Assembly (NCBI GenBank): GCA_029054245.1
Contig: JAIDFQ010000042.1
Location: 186,001 to 250,000 of the forward strand
Direction: 5' to 3'
DNA length: 64,000 bases
Origin: Lachnospiraceae bacterium
GTDB lineage: Bacteria > Bacillota > Clostridia > Lachnospirales > Lachnospiraceae
Made by a program: the position numbers and the translations under genes
Shown here: positions 33,890 through 43,176 of the stretch, piece after piece
How positions within the stretch are numbered: the stretch's first letter is position 1
How the letters are laid out: each line of letters starts with the position of its first letter
The notes under the pieces: generated by a model
The model's database searches: none
What the model was told of the DNA's origin: nothing
Seen by the model: only the letters and a program-made list of their open reading frames with translations

Positions 33890-35053
33890 ATGAAAAGAAA
33901 ATTACTGAGCATGATTTTGGCAACAGCTATGGTTGCTACATTATTGGTAGGATGTGGTTCAGGTTCTTCAGAGACAACATCTACACCTGCTGACGCTGGA
34001 ACAGAAACAGAGGCGCAGGCGCCTGCTGATACACAGGAAGAAGCAGAGGCACCTGCAGACACTGCAAGTACTGGCGGCGGAAAGGTCGGCGTGGCAATGC
34101 CTACCAAGGATCTGCAGAGATGGAATCAGGATGGTTCAAACATGGAAGCGCAATTGATTGAAGCTGGCTATGAGGTAGATCTTCAGTATGCATCCAATGA
34201 TATTGCAACACAGGTTTCCCAGGTTGAAAACATGATCAACTCCGGTTGTGAACTTCTCGTTATTGCATCTATCGACGGTGATTCCCTTGGAACTGTTTTA
34301 GAGCAGGCAAAAGAAAAGAATATTCCGGTAATCGCATATGACCGTCTGATCATGAACTCTGATGCTGTTACATACTATGCAACATTTGATAACTACATGG
34401 TAGGTACGAAGCAGGGTGAATACATCAAAGAGCAGTTAGATCTTGATAATGCGGAAGGTCCGTTCAACATGGAAGTCTTCACAGGCGACCCTGGTGACAA
34501 CAACGCAAGATTCTTCTACGGCGGCGCTATCGACGTTCTTCAGCCTTACATTGACAGCGGCAAAATCGTAATCAAATCCGGACAGCTTGATTTTGAAACG
34601 GTTGCAACAGCAAACTGGGCAACAGAAGCAGCACAGTCCAGAATGGATGCCATCATCTCCGCTAACTATGCTGATGGCACAAAGCTTGACGCAGTTCTTT
34701 GCTCCAACGACTCTACAGCGCTTGGTGCAACAAATTCACTGGAAGCAAACTACACCGGCGAATGGCCGATCATCACAGGTCAGGACTGTGATAAGCCCAA
34801 CGTTAAGAACATGATTGATGGAAAGCAGTCTATGTCTATCTTCAAAGATACACGTACATTGGCATCTAAGGTTGTAGAAATGGTTGACGCTATCATGAAG
34901 GGCGGAGAAGCACCTGTTAATGATACAGAGACTTATGACAACGGTACAGGCGTGATCCCTTCTTACCTTTGCGAGCCCGTATTTGCTGACGCAAACAACT
35001 ACAAAGAACTGTTGATTGATTCCGGTTACTATACAGAAGCTGATATTCAGTAA
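33890..35053 (+). CDS. ChvE-type multiple-sugar-binding lipoprotein
   Basis: Extracellular binding protein for the adjacent importer, 387-388 residues. The lipoprotein signal ends in LVGC. A low-complexity Thr/Ala/Glu/Pro linker (about residues 25-60) tethers the binding domain, which begins KVGVAMPTKDLQRWNQDG. It contains AYDRLIMNSDAVTYYATFDNYMVGT, GDPGDNNARFF, CSNDSTALGA and TGQDCDKPNV. These are ChvE/MmsE-type features for aldoses such as galactose, arabinose, xylose or glucose. AAAGGGAGGT precedes the ATG. Only ~33% of residues in its signature blocks match the upstream XylF-like paralogue by eye, so ligands may differ. Confidence 0.88.
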   Translation: MKRKLLSMILATAMVATLLVGCGSGSSETTSTPADAGTETEAQAPADTQEEAEAPADTASTGGGKVGVAMPTKDLQRWNQDGSNMEAQLIEAGYEVDLQYASNDIATQVSQVENMINSGCELLVIASIDGDSLGTVLEQAKEKNIPVIAYDRLIMNSDAVTYYATFDNYMVGTKQGEYIKEQLDLDNAEGPFNMEVFTGDPGDNNARFFYGGAIDVLQPYIDSGKIVIKSGQLDFETVATANWATEAAQSRMDAIISANYADGTKLDAVLCSNDSTALGATNSLEANYTGEWPIITGQDCDKPNVKNMIDGKQSMSIFKDTRTLASKVVEMVDAIMKGGEAPVNDTETYDNGTGVIPSYLCEPVFADANNYKELLIDSGYYTEADIQ

Positions 35054-35089
35054 GCGGATAATGACAGGATTATAAACAAAATTGTAACA

Positions 35090-35116
35090 GGCAGGCGGGA
35101 ATTTTACCCGCCTGCC
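35090..35116 (+). other. Intergenic hairpin between binding protein and ATPase genes
   Basis: Perfect 10-bp stem GGCAGGCGGG / CCCGCCTGCC with a 7-base loop and no T-run. Such stems often protect the binding-protein mRNA or reduce read-through, giving more binding protein than transporter. Confidence 0.65.
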
Positions 35117-35174
35117 ATACTCTGAAAAAAGAATGATTAGGTATTGTGGAAATAGCAGACTGGGAGGGATACAA

Positions 35175-36713
35175 TTGGCGAAAATATTATTGGAAATGAA
35201 AAATATAACCAAAACATTCCCTGGCGTTAAGGCACTTGATAATGTGAATTTGCAAGTGGAGGAGGGCGAGATACATGCCCTTGTAGGAGAGAACGGTGCA
35301 GGTAAATCTACGCTGATGAATGTACTGAGCGGTATTTATCCCTATGGTTCTTACGAAGGTGACATCATTTACAACGGAGAGGTTTGTAAATTTGATTCCA
35401 TCAAGGACAGCGAGGGAAAAGGAATTGTCATCATCCATCAGGAATTGGCACTGATTCCTTATATGACGATAGGTGAAAACATGTTCCTCGGAAATGAAAG
35501 AGGACATAAGTACAAAATAAACTGGAATGAAACGAATGCACGGGCGTATGACCTTTTGAAAACAGTAGGTTTAAAGGAAACACCCCAAACATTAATTAAA
35601 GATATAGGTGTAGGAAAGCAGCAGCTTGTGGAGATTGCAAAGGCACTTGCCAAGAATGCAAAGCTTCTGATTCTGGATGAGCCCACCGCTTCTTTAAATG
35701 AGGCGGATTCCAAAGCACTGTTAGAATTGCTTCTTAAATTTAAGAAAGAGGGCATGACATCCATTATCATCTCTCATAAATTAAATGAAGTTTCTTATGT
35801 AGCTGATAAAATTACGGTTATCAGGGATGGGGCTACCATAGAGACACTGGATAAAAATAAAGATGATATCTCGGAAAGCCGCATCATTAAAGGAATGGTA
35901 GGAAGAGAACTTTCCGACCGGTTCCCGAAGCGCAAGCCTCATATCGGCGAAGTTATGATGGAAGTAATAAACTGGAGCGTATACCATCCGCTTTACAGCG
36001 AGAGAAAAGTAGTCGATGATGTCAGCATTCAAGTCAAAAAGGGAGAGGTGGTAGGAATTTCCGGGCTCATGGGTGCAGGACGTACAGAACTTGCCATGAG
36101 TCTGTTTGGCAAAAGTTATGGAACCGGCATCAGTGGAACATTGATAATCAACGGAAAAGAGGTTCATTTAAATTCTGTTCAGGAGGCTATCAAACACAAG
36201 CTTGCTTATGTAACAGAGGACAGAAAAGGAAATGGGCTGATTTTAAGTAATCCTATTAAGATCAATACCACCCTTGCTAACTTAGACGCAATCAGTAATC
36301 ATACGATCATCGATAAGGATAAAGAATATGCGATAGCGGTAGAGTATAAAGAAAAACTGAAGACCAAATGTCCTACGGTGGAGCAGAATGTGGGTAATCT
36401 AAGCGGCGGAAATCAGCAGAAGGTTCTTTTGGCAAAATGGATGTTTGCCGATCCCGATATCCTGATTCTGGATGAGCCTACAAGGGGTATCGATGTAGGC
36501 GCTAAATATGAAATTTATTGTATCATCAACCAATTGGTAGCAGAAGGCAAATCCGTAATCATGATTTCATCAGAACTGCCTGAGATTCTTGGCATGTGCG
36601 ATCGGATTTACGTTATGAATGAAGGAAAGATCGTAGGTGAGCTTGCAGGAAGCGAGGCTACCCAGGAGTTGATTATGTCACATATTTTAAGAGCCAGCAG
36701 CAAAGGAGAATAG
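35175..36713 (+). CDS. Sugar ABC transporter ATPase with two ABC domains (GguA/MglA-type)
   Basis: Energises sugar import; 512 residues with two fused ATPase domains. The first has Walker [10 protein letters not shown], signature region [14 protein letters not shown] and Walker [14 protein letters not shown]. The second lacks a standard Walker A (GLMGAGRTE), as is normal for this class, but has LSGGNQQKV and [13 protein letters not shown]. The TTG start at 35175 is set by GGGAGG eight bases upstream; the longer frame from 35133 has no such site. It follows its binding protein and precedes the permease by 2 bp. Confidence 0.92.
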   Translation: MAKILLEMKNITKTFPGVKALDNVNLQVEEGEIHALVGENGAGKSTLMNVLSGIYPYGSYEGDIIYNGEVCKFDSIKDSEGKGIVIIHQELALIPYMTIGENMFLGNERGHKYKINWNETNARAYDLLKTVGLKETPQTLIKDIGVGKQQLVEIAKALAKNAKLLILDEPTASLNEADSKALLELLLKFKKEGMTSIIISHKLNEVSYVADKITVIRDGATIETLDKNKDDISESRIIKGMVGRELSDRFPKRKPHIGEVMMEVINWSVYHPLYSERKVVDDVSIQVKKGEVVGISGLMGAGRTELAMSLFGKSYGTGISGTLIINGKEVHLNSVQEAIKHKLAYVTEDRKGNGLILSNPIKINTTLANLDAISNHTIIDKDKEYAIAVEYKEKLKTKCPTVEQNVGNLSGGNQQKVLLAKWMFADPDILILDEPTRGIDVGAKYEIYCIINQLVAEGKSVIMISSELPEILGMCDRIYVMNEGKIVGELAGSEATQELIMSHILRASSKGE

Positions 36714-36715
36714 GT

Positions 36716-37906
36716 ATGAGTAAAACAAAAGCCTTAGATTTCATAAAAAAATATACCATGATAATTGTTTTGATCGTGGTCACAGCATTTTTTGCATGGC
36801 GGACAGAGGGCGCGATTCTGCTTCCCATGAACGTCAGCAGTTTGATTTCTCAGAATGCATATGTGTTCATTCTGGCAACTGGTATGCTTCTGTGTATCCT
36901 AACCGGCGGAAACATTGATCTTTCCGTAGGTTCTGTCGTCTGCTTCGTAGGCGCCATAGGAGCCGTTCTGATGGTCAACAGGAATGTAAATATGTGGGTT
37001 GCCATCCTTGCAATGTTGTTTGTAGGTTTGTTGATTGGCGCTTTCCAGGGCTTCTGGATTGCATATGTAAGGATTCCCCCCTTTATTGTGACCTTGTCCG
37101 GCATGCTTGCCTTCAGGGGACTAAGCAACACGGTTCTTAATGGTATGACCGTATCCATCAAAGACTGTACAACATTTGTAAATCTGTTCGGCGGCGGCGC
37201 CAACTGCTATATTCCTGATTTGTTTGGAAATGGTTCTATAAATATGACTTGTGTTTTGGCAGGTGTGGTGGCAGCGGTCATTTATATACTCATTCAGATA
37301 AAGGGAAGAATAGACAGGAGCAAAAAGGGGTATGAAGTGGAGAGTCTTGCTGCGACCATAGGAAAGATTGTTTTGATTTCAGCAGTCATTCTGGCATTTA
37401 CATACAGGCTTGCACAGCATAAAGGTATTCCCAGCGTATTAATCTGGGTGCTCATTGTCATCATGGTTTATGGATACATTACTTCCAATACCACAGTGGG
37501 GCGTTATTTCTATGCAGTAGGAGGCAATGAGAAGGCAACGAAACTGTCTGGTATCAACACCAACAAAGTATATTTTCTGGCATACCTGAATATGGGATTT
37601 TTGGCAGCTTTGGCAGGTATGGTTACCATTGCCCGTATGACTTCGGCACAGCCTACTTATGGACAGAACTATGAGATGGATGCAATCGGTTCCTGCTTCA
37701 TAGGCGGCGCTTCCGCATACGGCGGAATCGGAACGGTTCCCGGCGTTATCGTCGGTGCAGTCCTAATGGGTGTCATCAATCTTGGTATGTCCCTTATGGG
37801 CGTAGACCAGAATATGCAGAAGGTGGTTAAAGGTCTTGTACTTCTTGCAGCAGTTATTTTTGATGTAGTATCTAAACGCGGTGGAAAATTAATTGCTAAA
37901 AATTAA
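36716..37906 (+). CDS. Sugar ABC transporter permease (GguB/XylH-type)
   Basis: Membrane channel of the importer, 396 residues with about ten helices. Family landmarks are LTGGNIDLSVGSVVCFVGAIGAV near the N-terminus, IPPFIVTLSGMLAFRGLSN, the coupling-helix region AVGGNEKATKLSGIN, and GAIGSCFIGGAS-like GSCFIGGASAYGGIGTVPGVIVGA. The length and the insertion between helices around IQIKGRIDRSKKGYEVES are typical of the multiple-monosaccharide (MmsB/GguB) branch rather than RbsC. AAAGGAGAATAGG precedes the ATG. Confidence 0.92.
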   Translation: MSKTKALDFIKKYTMIIVLIVVTAFFAWRTEGAILLPMNVSSLISQNAYVFILATGMLLCILTGGNIDLSVGSVVCFVGAIGAVLMVNRNVNMWVAILAMLFVGLLIGAFQGFWIAYVRIPPFIVTLSGMLAFRGLSNTVLNGMTVSIKDCTTFVNLFGGGANCYIPDLFGNGSINMTCVLAGVVAAVIYILIQIKGRIDRSKKGYEVESLAATIGKIVLISAVILAFTYRLAQHKGIPSVLIWVLIVIMVYGYITSNTTVGRYFYAVGGNEKATKLSGINTNKVYFLAYLNMGFLAALAGMVTIARMTSAQPTYGQNYEMDAIGSCFIGGASAYGGIGTVPGVIVGAVLMGVINLGMSLMGVDQNMQKVVKGLVLLAAVIFDVVSKRGGKLIAKN

Positions 37907-37927
37907 TTTCTACAATATCTAATCAAA

Positions 37928-37963
37928 GGGGATCCAATGCTCTGTATGCAATTAGGATCCCCG
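37928..37963 (+). terminator. Probable terminator after the sugar transporter
   Basis: GGGGATCC (37928-37935) pairs with GGATCCCC (37955-37962); the flanks CAAA / TTTG extend it. The T-run is short, so read-through into the chemoreceptor gene is possible. Confidence 0.6.
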
Positions 37964-38031
37964 TTTGACGATTACGGGAAGGCTGTGGGTATGGTATTGC
38001 AGACAGAGTCTGCGGATGCAGGGGGAGATGA

Positions 38032-39789
38032 ATGAAAAACAGTCAAGTAAGAAAAAAGAAAAAAATACGCGGCAGTATTGAGGGTAAGATTATGGGGCTG
38101 GTCATTTTAATTGCAGTGACGGCTATTGTATGTGTGGGCGTATTGGTAAATACGTTAACCTCTGTTATTGGCATCAGCAATGAGATTGTGTCCAGTCAGG
38201 TGGCAGAGCAGGAAAAGATTTCTGAGCTTTCCAGGCAATTTACTTACATAAACAGTCAGGTACTTACCCATGTCATGACTACGAATTCTGTCACGATGGA
38301 GGAATTGCAGAAGAAAATAGAAGGTGAAATGCTAAAGTTGGATGGACAGATGGAGGAGTTTTCCACTTTTCTTACGGCAGATGATGCAAGGCGTACGGCT
38401 TTTGACAGTGCGGCAGCTGAGTATGAAAAATACAAAAAGACAGTGTTAAGTCTTCTGATCACCAGCGCTGAAAATAAGACCCAGGCATATGTCTCTGCCA
38501 CCTCCAATCTGCCAATGTTTAATCAGAAGATAGAAAGTTGTATGGATGAAATGCTGAGCTTTACGCTGGAGGATATGCAGGAAGGGCAAAAGAAGATGGG
38601 GGATCATATCAGTACGATTCCGGTGACGATTGCCGCTGCGAGTATTTCTCTGATAGCAGTGACCGTTTTGATCATGATCTTTATTAAGCTTTGGATTGTG
38701 CGTCCGATTAAAAAAGCAACCACACAGGTGGATGAACTGGTAGATGGGATAGAGGATAATAGAGGAGATCTGACGAAAAGAATTACCATTAAGTCTAAGG
38801 ATGAAATTGGCAGTCTTTCAATGGCAATCAATAATCTTGTCTCTCAGATGCAGAGCATCATCGGCGCGCTTATGGATGGTTGCAGCAGCTTGGAGGAAAA
38901 GCAGAATGGAATCACGGTAAATGTTAAAAAGGTAAACGAGAGTGCAAAGATAAATACTGATAATCTGCAGCAGCTCACGAGGGGGATGGAGCAGGTGTCC
39001 GATTCTGTATCAGGAGTAAAGGAGGATACTGTTTCCGTGGAAATTTTAGTTGAAGATATGTTAAGGACAGCAAAGGATGGAAGCGGCTATGCTGCTCAAA
39101 TCAAGGTTAAGGCGCAAAAAATGGAAGAAAACGCCACTGTCAGCAAACGTAAAGCAATTGATGTGATCCATCAGATTGACAGTTCTGTGAAGACTTCCAT
39201 TGACAACAGCCGCCAGATTCATAAGATTACAGAACTTACCGGCGACATTCTCGGCATAGCGGGCACCACAAATCTGCTGGCACTAAATGCATCTATTGAG
39301 GCGGCAAGGGCAGGGGAAGCAGGAAAAGGTTTTGCAGTGGTGGCGGATGAAATCAGGCAGCTTGCAGACCGCTCAAGAGAATCGGCAAATAACATTCAAA
39401 AGATCAGTATGAAGGTCGTTGACAGTGTACAGGAACTGGCGGATAATGCTACCAATCTGCTCAATTTTGTAAACACGAAGGTGATGGCAGATTACGATAC
39501 GCTGGAGGCAACCGGCAAAGACTATTATGAGGCTTCTGAGAATGTGGACCATATGATGAGAAACATAAAACAAGCGGTAGATGAATTGATGGTGAGCGTA
39601 AAAAGGGTCAATCAGGCGAATAACAGCATAAGCGCTACGGTAATTGACAGTACCCAGAAGGTGGAGGGAGTTGCCCTTAACAATCAGGGAATGGAGAGAG
39701 AAATGGAGGATATTTCCATGGCGGTGACGCAGATGGATGGGGTGGTAAAACAGCTTCACGACAGCGTGAGGTGCTTTGTAAAGATTTAG
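38032..39789 (+). CDS. Methyl-accepting chemotaxis protein
   Basis: Transmembrane chemoreceptor of 585 residues. One helix lies at about 20-45 and a helical extracytoplasmic domain at ~45-200. A second helix ([25 protein letters not shown]) leads to a HAMP domain and a signalling domain whose hairpin tip reads [40 protein letters not shown], the CheA/CheW-contact signature. The four-helix-bundle sensor is small and may bind a sugar-loaded binding protein. Position right after the sugar importer supports attraction to that sugar. GGGGGAGATG precedes the ATG. No other chemotaxis genes lie in the window. Confidence 0.9.
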   Translation: MKNSQVRKKKKIRGSIEGKIMGLVILIAVTAIVCVGVLVNTLTSVIGISNEIVSSQVAEQEKISELSRQFTYINSQVLTHVMTTNSVTMEELQKKIEGEMLKLDGQMEEFSTFLTADDARRTAFDSAAAEYEKYKKTVLSLLITSAENKTQAYVSATSNLPMFNQKIESCMDEMLSFTLEDMQEGQKKMGDHISTIPVTIAAASISLIAVTVLIMIFIKLWIVRPIKKATTQVDELVDGIEDNRGDLTKRITIKSKDEIGSLSMAINNLVSQMQSIIGALMDGCSSLEEKQNGITVNVKKVNESAKINTDNLQQLTRGMEQVSDSVSGVKEDTVSVEILVEDMLRTAKDGSGYAAQIKVKAQKMEENATVSKRKAIDVIHQIDSSVKTSIDNSRQIHKITELTGDILGIAGTTNLLALNASIEAARAGEAGKGFAVVADEIRQLADRSRESANNIQKISMKVVDSVQELADNATNLLNFVNTKVMADYDTLEATGKDYYEASENVDHMMRNIKQAVDELMVSVKRVNQANNSISATVIDSTQKVEGVALNNQGMEREMEDISMAVTQMDGVVKQLHDSVRCFVKI

Positions 39790-39864
39790 GGAAATGCTGA
39801 TTAAAACAAGACCAACTGGCTAAGCGGCAAATAAACATGAGAGAAAAGTAAAAGAAAAGATACA

Positions 39865-39900
39865 GACCCGGACCGAAACAAAAGAAGGTCCGGGTCTTAT
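39865..39900. terminator. Bidirectional terminator between chemoreceptor and sodC genes
   Basis: Perfect 10-bp stem GACCCGGACC / GGTCCGGGTC (39865-39874, 39887-39896) with a 12-base loop. TTAT follows on the plus strand and a T-rich stretch on the minus strand, between convergent genes. Confidence 0.85.
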
Positions 39901-39943
39901 CATAAAAAGGTTTGCGGGCTTTGCAGCAGCGTATCAGATACGG

Positions 39944-40444
39944 TCAGAGTAATTTTCTGATTTCTCCGCAACCGATTTTGGTGCCTGAGTCTCCGGAGGG
40001 TTGTGTGGTAAAATCATCGCGGTTAGAATGAATAATAACAGATTTGCCTATAATTTCTTCTATGGTAAAGCGTTTATCATAAAATGCGGACCAGGCGTAT
40101 CCCTGATTTCCCATAAGAGGAAGCAGGTCGCCGGCATGGTTAGGATGAATGTCCGCCGAAGGATTATAATGGCTGCCTGTATGGTCAAAATTGCCGGAGC
40201 AGTCACCAAACTCATGAATGTGCATCGCATAAAAATTGGAAGAGCCTTCCTGTTCTATATTTGGAAGACCAAAAATCTCCGCCTCAACAAGGATACCGCC
40301 GGCAGATGTGCGGTAAAATTTAACAAGCCCTGAAAGCCTGGGGTAGGAAGCGTTGCCTGTAATCCAGGCTGCCGCCTCGGGACGTTCATAGGTAAGCAGT
40401 TGCAAAAATGGGATTCTGGGAGTGGTTTGATTGGAATACATCAT
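39944..40444 (-). CDS. Cu/Zn superoxide dismutase without signal peptide
   Basis: Dismutes superoxide. The 166-residue chain carries every SodC metal ligand by motif: the Cu pair HIH in AMHIHEFGDCS, the bridging His in GSHYNP, the Zn His residues and Asp in HPNHAGDLLPL, the last Cu His in IIHSNRDDF, and the active-site Arg/Cys region SGTKIGCGEI. The N-terminus (SNQTTPRIPFLQLLTYERPEAAAWI) has no signal peptide or lipobox, so the enzyme is predicted cytoplasmic, which is unusual for bacterial SodC. Two ATG codons (40444, 40441) are possible; AGGA precedes them. It stands alone on its strand. Confidence 0.88.
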   Translation of the reverse strand: MMYSNQTTPRIPFLQLLTYERPEAAAWITGNASYPRLSGLVKFYRTSAGGILVEAEIFGLPNIEQEGSSNFYAMHIHEFGDCSGNFDHTGSHYNPSADIHPNHAGDLLPLMGNQGYAWSAFYDKRFTIEEIIGKSVIIHSNRDDFTTQPSGDSGTKIGCGEIRKLL

Positions 40445-40561
40445 AATAATCCTGTTTCTTTTTGCATTATCATATGCTTAGAAATTTTTAAGATGCATAA
40501 ATCTGGTAAATGTAGTATAGTTATATTGAAATTTTAAAAATGTATAGGATGGAGGGAAAAA

Positions 40562-41446
40562 ATGGCCTTTTGCATTATTACAGACTCTGCTTCTGATATA
40601 CCGGAAAGTGTCATTAAAGAATATGATTTACATGTGATGCCTACTCCTGTCACGATAGAGGGAACAGATTATTTTGATGGGGAGACGATTTTCCCTGATC
40701 AATTTTATGAGATACAGGCATCTGGAAAAGAGATTAAGACGTACCATATTAACCAGTTTATGTTCCATGAGCATTTCCTTCCCTTTGCACAAAGGGGGGA
40801 TGAGGTGCTGTATCTGTGCTTTTCTACAGGAATAGCAGGAACCTTCAATGCAGCGAAGCTGGCATATGAGGAGGTTTTGGAGGAATATCCAGATTTTAAA
40901 CTGACGATTATCGATACCAGATGTGCCTCTGTGGGATATGGACTTGCGGTGGAGAGAGTGCTTCGGATGCAGAGGAACGGTGCACCGAAGGAACTTTTAG
41001 TGGAAGCTGCTCATTTCTTTTGCGAGCATATGGAGCATGCCGTTACCGTCATGGAACTGGAATATCTGTTCAAGGGAGGAAGACTTAGCAGGACTTCTTT
41101 TCTGGCGGGGACGGTGCTGGATATCAAACCGATTATCATCGTGGATGAAAATGGCTCTTTGAAGGCAGTTGAAAAGGTAAGGGGCTGGAAGAAGGCACAA
41201 AAGAGGATTCTTGATATGGTAGGTGAAAAAGGAAAGAATCTTGAGAACCAAGTGATAGGAGTCTGCTATGGCATGGACAAAGAGGCATACGCGTATATCA
41301 AGAAAGAACTTATGGAACGGTATCATGTGAAAGGGCTTTTGGAAGGAAGAGTTGGGTGTGCCATAGGCGCCCACACAGGTCCGGGTATTTTGGGAATTGT
41401 GTTCTTAAACGAAACCAATGAAAAATTTGAAGCGTATTTGAAATAG
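40562..41446 (+). CDS. DegV family fatty-acid-binding protein
   Basis: 294-residue DegV protein. Such proteins (FakB-like) hold a fatty acid between two domains and can present it to a fatty acid kinase. Signatures are ITDSASDIP at the start, FSTGIAGTFNAA, TRCASVGYG, the EYLFKGGRLSRTSFLAGTVLDIKPII block and AHTGPGILGIVF at the end. GGAGGGAAAAA precedes the ATG. It lies 11 bp before the SufC-like gene, probably in one transcript. No FakA-type kinase is visible in the window. Confidence 0.92.
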   Translation: MAFCIITDSASDIPESVIKEYDLHVMPTPVTIEGTDYFDGETIFPDQFYEIQASGKEIKTYHINQFMFHEHFLPFAQRGDEVLYLCFSTGIAGTFNAAKLAYEEVLEEYPDFKLTIIDTRCASVGYGLAVERVLRMQRNGAPKELLVEAAHFFCEHMEHAVTVMELEYLFKGGRLSRTSFLAGTVLDIKPIIIVDENGSLKAVEKVRGWKKAQKRILDMVGEKGKNLENQVIGVCYGMDKEAYAYIKKELMERYHVKGLLEGRVGCAIGAHTGPGILGIVFLNETNEKFEAYLK

Positions 41447-41457
41447 AAAGGATCATT

Positions 41458-42189
41458 ATGCTGGAAGTAAAAAATCTTGTCTTTCATCCACTGGACAATG
41501 GAGTGGAAAAAAGCATTATAGAGGATATCAGTTTTAAAGTTGAAAACGGTGAGATGCTGGTCATCACAGGACCCAATGGGGGAGGGAAGTCCACCCTCGC
41601 CAAGCTGCTTATGGGAATAGAAAAGCCCGATAGCGGAACCATTCTGATGGATGGGGAAGACATTACAGAATATACCATAGCACAGCGCGCCAATGCAGGA
41701 ATCGGATTTGCGTTTCAGCAGCCTCCCAGATTCAAAGGGATGACGGTAAAAAGACTCCTTTCCTTAGCGGCAGGAAGCGAATTGCCGGAAAATAAATGCT
41801 GTGATTATTTAAGCGGCGTGGGGCTCTGTGCAAGGGAATATCTGGACCGGGAAGTGGATAATACACTTTCCGGCGGCGAGATGAAGCGTCTGGAGATCGC
41901 AACGGTTCTGGCAAAACCGCATAAGCTCTGTATTTTTGACGAACCGGAGGCAGGAATTGACTTGTGGAGCTTTTCCATGTTGGTCAAACAGTTTGAGCAG
42001 CTTCATAAGGATAAAAAGGAAAGCCTAATTCTCATTTCCCACCAGGAAAGAATCATTCAGATGGCAGACCGAATTATGGTAGTCAGGGATGGGAAGATTA
42101 CAGCCCTTGATGAGCGGGAAAAGGTGTTTCCCAATCTTGTGAATGAAGATACAGGCTGTGTCTGCATGAATCCAGCCCATAAAGCGTAA
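41458..42189 (+). CDS. SufC-like ATPase of a minimal Fe-S assembly system (SmsC)
   Basis: Soluble ABC ATPase of 243 residues that powers Fe-S scaffold assembly. It has Walker A GPNGGGKST, Q-loop FQQPPRFKG, signature TLSGGEMKRLEIA and Walker B LCIFDEPEAGIDLWS, which is characteristic of SufC rather than a transporter ATPase. A short C-terminal Cys pair (CVCMN) is notable. It lies 24 bp upstream of a short SufB/D-like gene, with no sufS, sufU, sufD or sufE nearby. That two-gene form is the SUF-like minimal system described in anaerobes. Confidence 0.88.
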   Translation: MLEVKNLVFHPLDNGVEKSIIEDISFKVENGEMLVITGPNGGGKSTLAKLLMGIEKPDSGTILMDGEDITEYTIAQRANAGIGFAFQQPPRFKGMTVKRLLSLAAGSELPENKCCDYLSGVGLCAREYLDREVDNTLSGGEMKRLEIATVLAKPHKLCIFDEPEAGIDLWSFSMLVKQFEQLHKDKKESLILISHQERIIQMADRIMVVRDGKITALDEREKVFPNLVNEDTGCVCMNPAHKA

Positions 42190-42213
42190 GGTTCATAAGA
42201 AAGGAAGAAAAAA

Positions 42214-43140
42214 GTGGCAAATATAGATCAGATAACAGAATCTGTTTTGGAAAAAATCGACAGCGTGGGATTTAAGCAGGAGGGGGCGTATAATCTCAGA
42301 TACAATGGATATTCCTTGTGTCACGGAAATACCGAGCACATTACAATAAAACGTAAGGAAGACAGGCAGGGAATTGATGTTTATATCAGCGGCGAAACGA
42401 AAGGAGAACAGGTACATATTCCTGTGGTGGTCGCCGTTTCGGGAATGACGGATGAGGTATACAATGACTTTTATATTGAGGACGGAGCGCAGGTGACGAT
42501 TATTGCGGGATGCGGTATCCATAACAGTGGATGCAATGACAGCCGCCATGATGGGATCCATACGTTTCATGTGGGGAAAGGCGCCAATGTGCGTTACGAG
42601 GAGAAGCATTACGGAGAAGGTGAGGGAACGGGAGCAAGGATCTTAAATCCGGTGACAAAAATCATCATGGAAGAAAGCGCTGTTTTTACCCTGGACACTG
42701 CTCAGATCAAAGGGGTAGATTCCACGAAACGAGAAACCCAGGTCGTTATGGGCGCGGACGCAAAGCTGTTTGTGGTAGAAAAACTTATGACTCATGATAA
42801 GCAAAGCGCCGTTTCCAATATGGATATTTATTTAAATGGATCGGGCAGCAGTGCCCAGATTACTTCTCGGTCAGTGGCTAGAGGGGAGTCAAAGCAGGTC
42901 TTTCATCCCAAGGCAATTGGCAATGCCCTCTGCCATGCGCATATCCAGTGTGATTCTATCATTATGGACAAGGCACAGGTATGTTCTATCCCTGAAATCG
43001 ATGCACAGCATGTGGATGCTGCAATCATTCATGAGGCAGCCATTGGAAGGATCAACAATGAGCAGTTGATTAAGCTGAATACATTTGGACTAAATGGCGA
43101 AGAAGCGGAAGCTGTCATCATAGAAAACTTTTTAAATTGA
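42214..43140 (+). CDS. Short SufB/SufD-family scaffold protein (SmsB)
   Basis: Beta-helix scaffold protein of 308 residues, partner of the SufC-like ATPase. It has the SufBD core: IIAGCGIHNSGCNDSRHDGIHTF, KVIM-type strand repeats, CDSIIMDKAQVCSIPEIDAQHVDAAIIHEAAIGRI and the closing NEQLIKLNTFGLNGEEAEAVIIENFL. It is much shorter than SufB (~470) or SufD (~420), as expected for the minimal system. Several Cys lie in the core (GCG, GCN, CDS, VCS) and could hold a cluster. The GTG start follows AAAGGAAGAAAAAA. Confidence 0.87.
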   Translation: MANIDQITESVLEKIDSVGFKQEGAYNLRYNGYSLCHGNTEHITIKRKEDRQGIDVYISGETKGEQVHIPVVVAVSGMTDEVYNDFYIEDGAQVTIIAGCGIHNSGCNDSRHDGIHTFHVGKGANVRYEEKHYGEGEGTGARILNPVTKIIMEESAVFTLDTAQIKGVDSTKRETQVVMGADAKLFVVEKLMTHDKQSAVSNMDIYLNGSGSSAQITSRSVARGESKQVFHPKAIGNALCHAHIQCDSIIMDKAQVCSIPEIDAQHVDAAIIHEAAIGRINNEQLIKLNTFGLNGEEAEAVIIENFLN

Positions 43141-43176
43141 GAAAAATCCATACGACGGCAATAGGTGAATTTTGAG

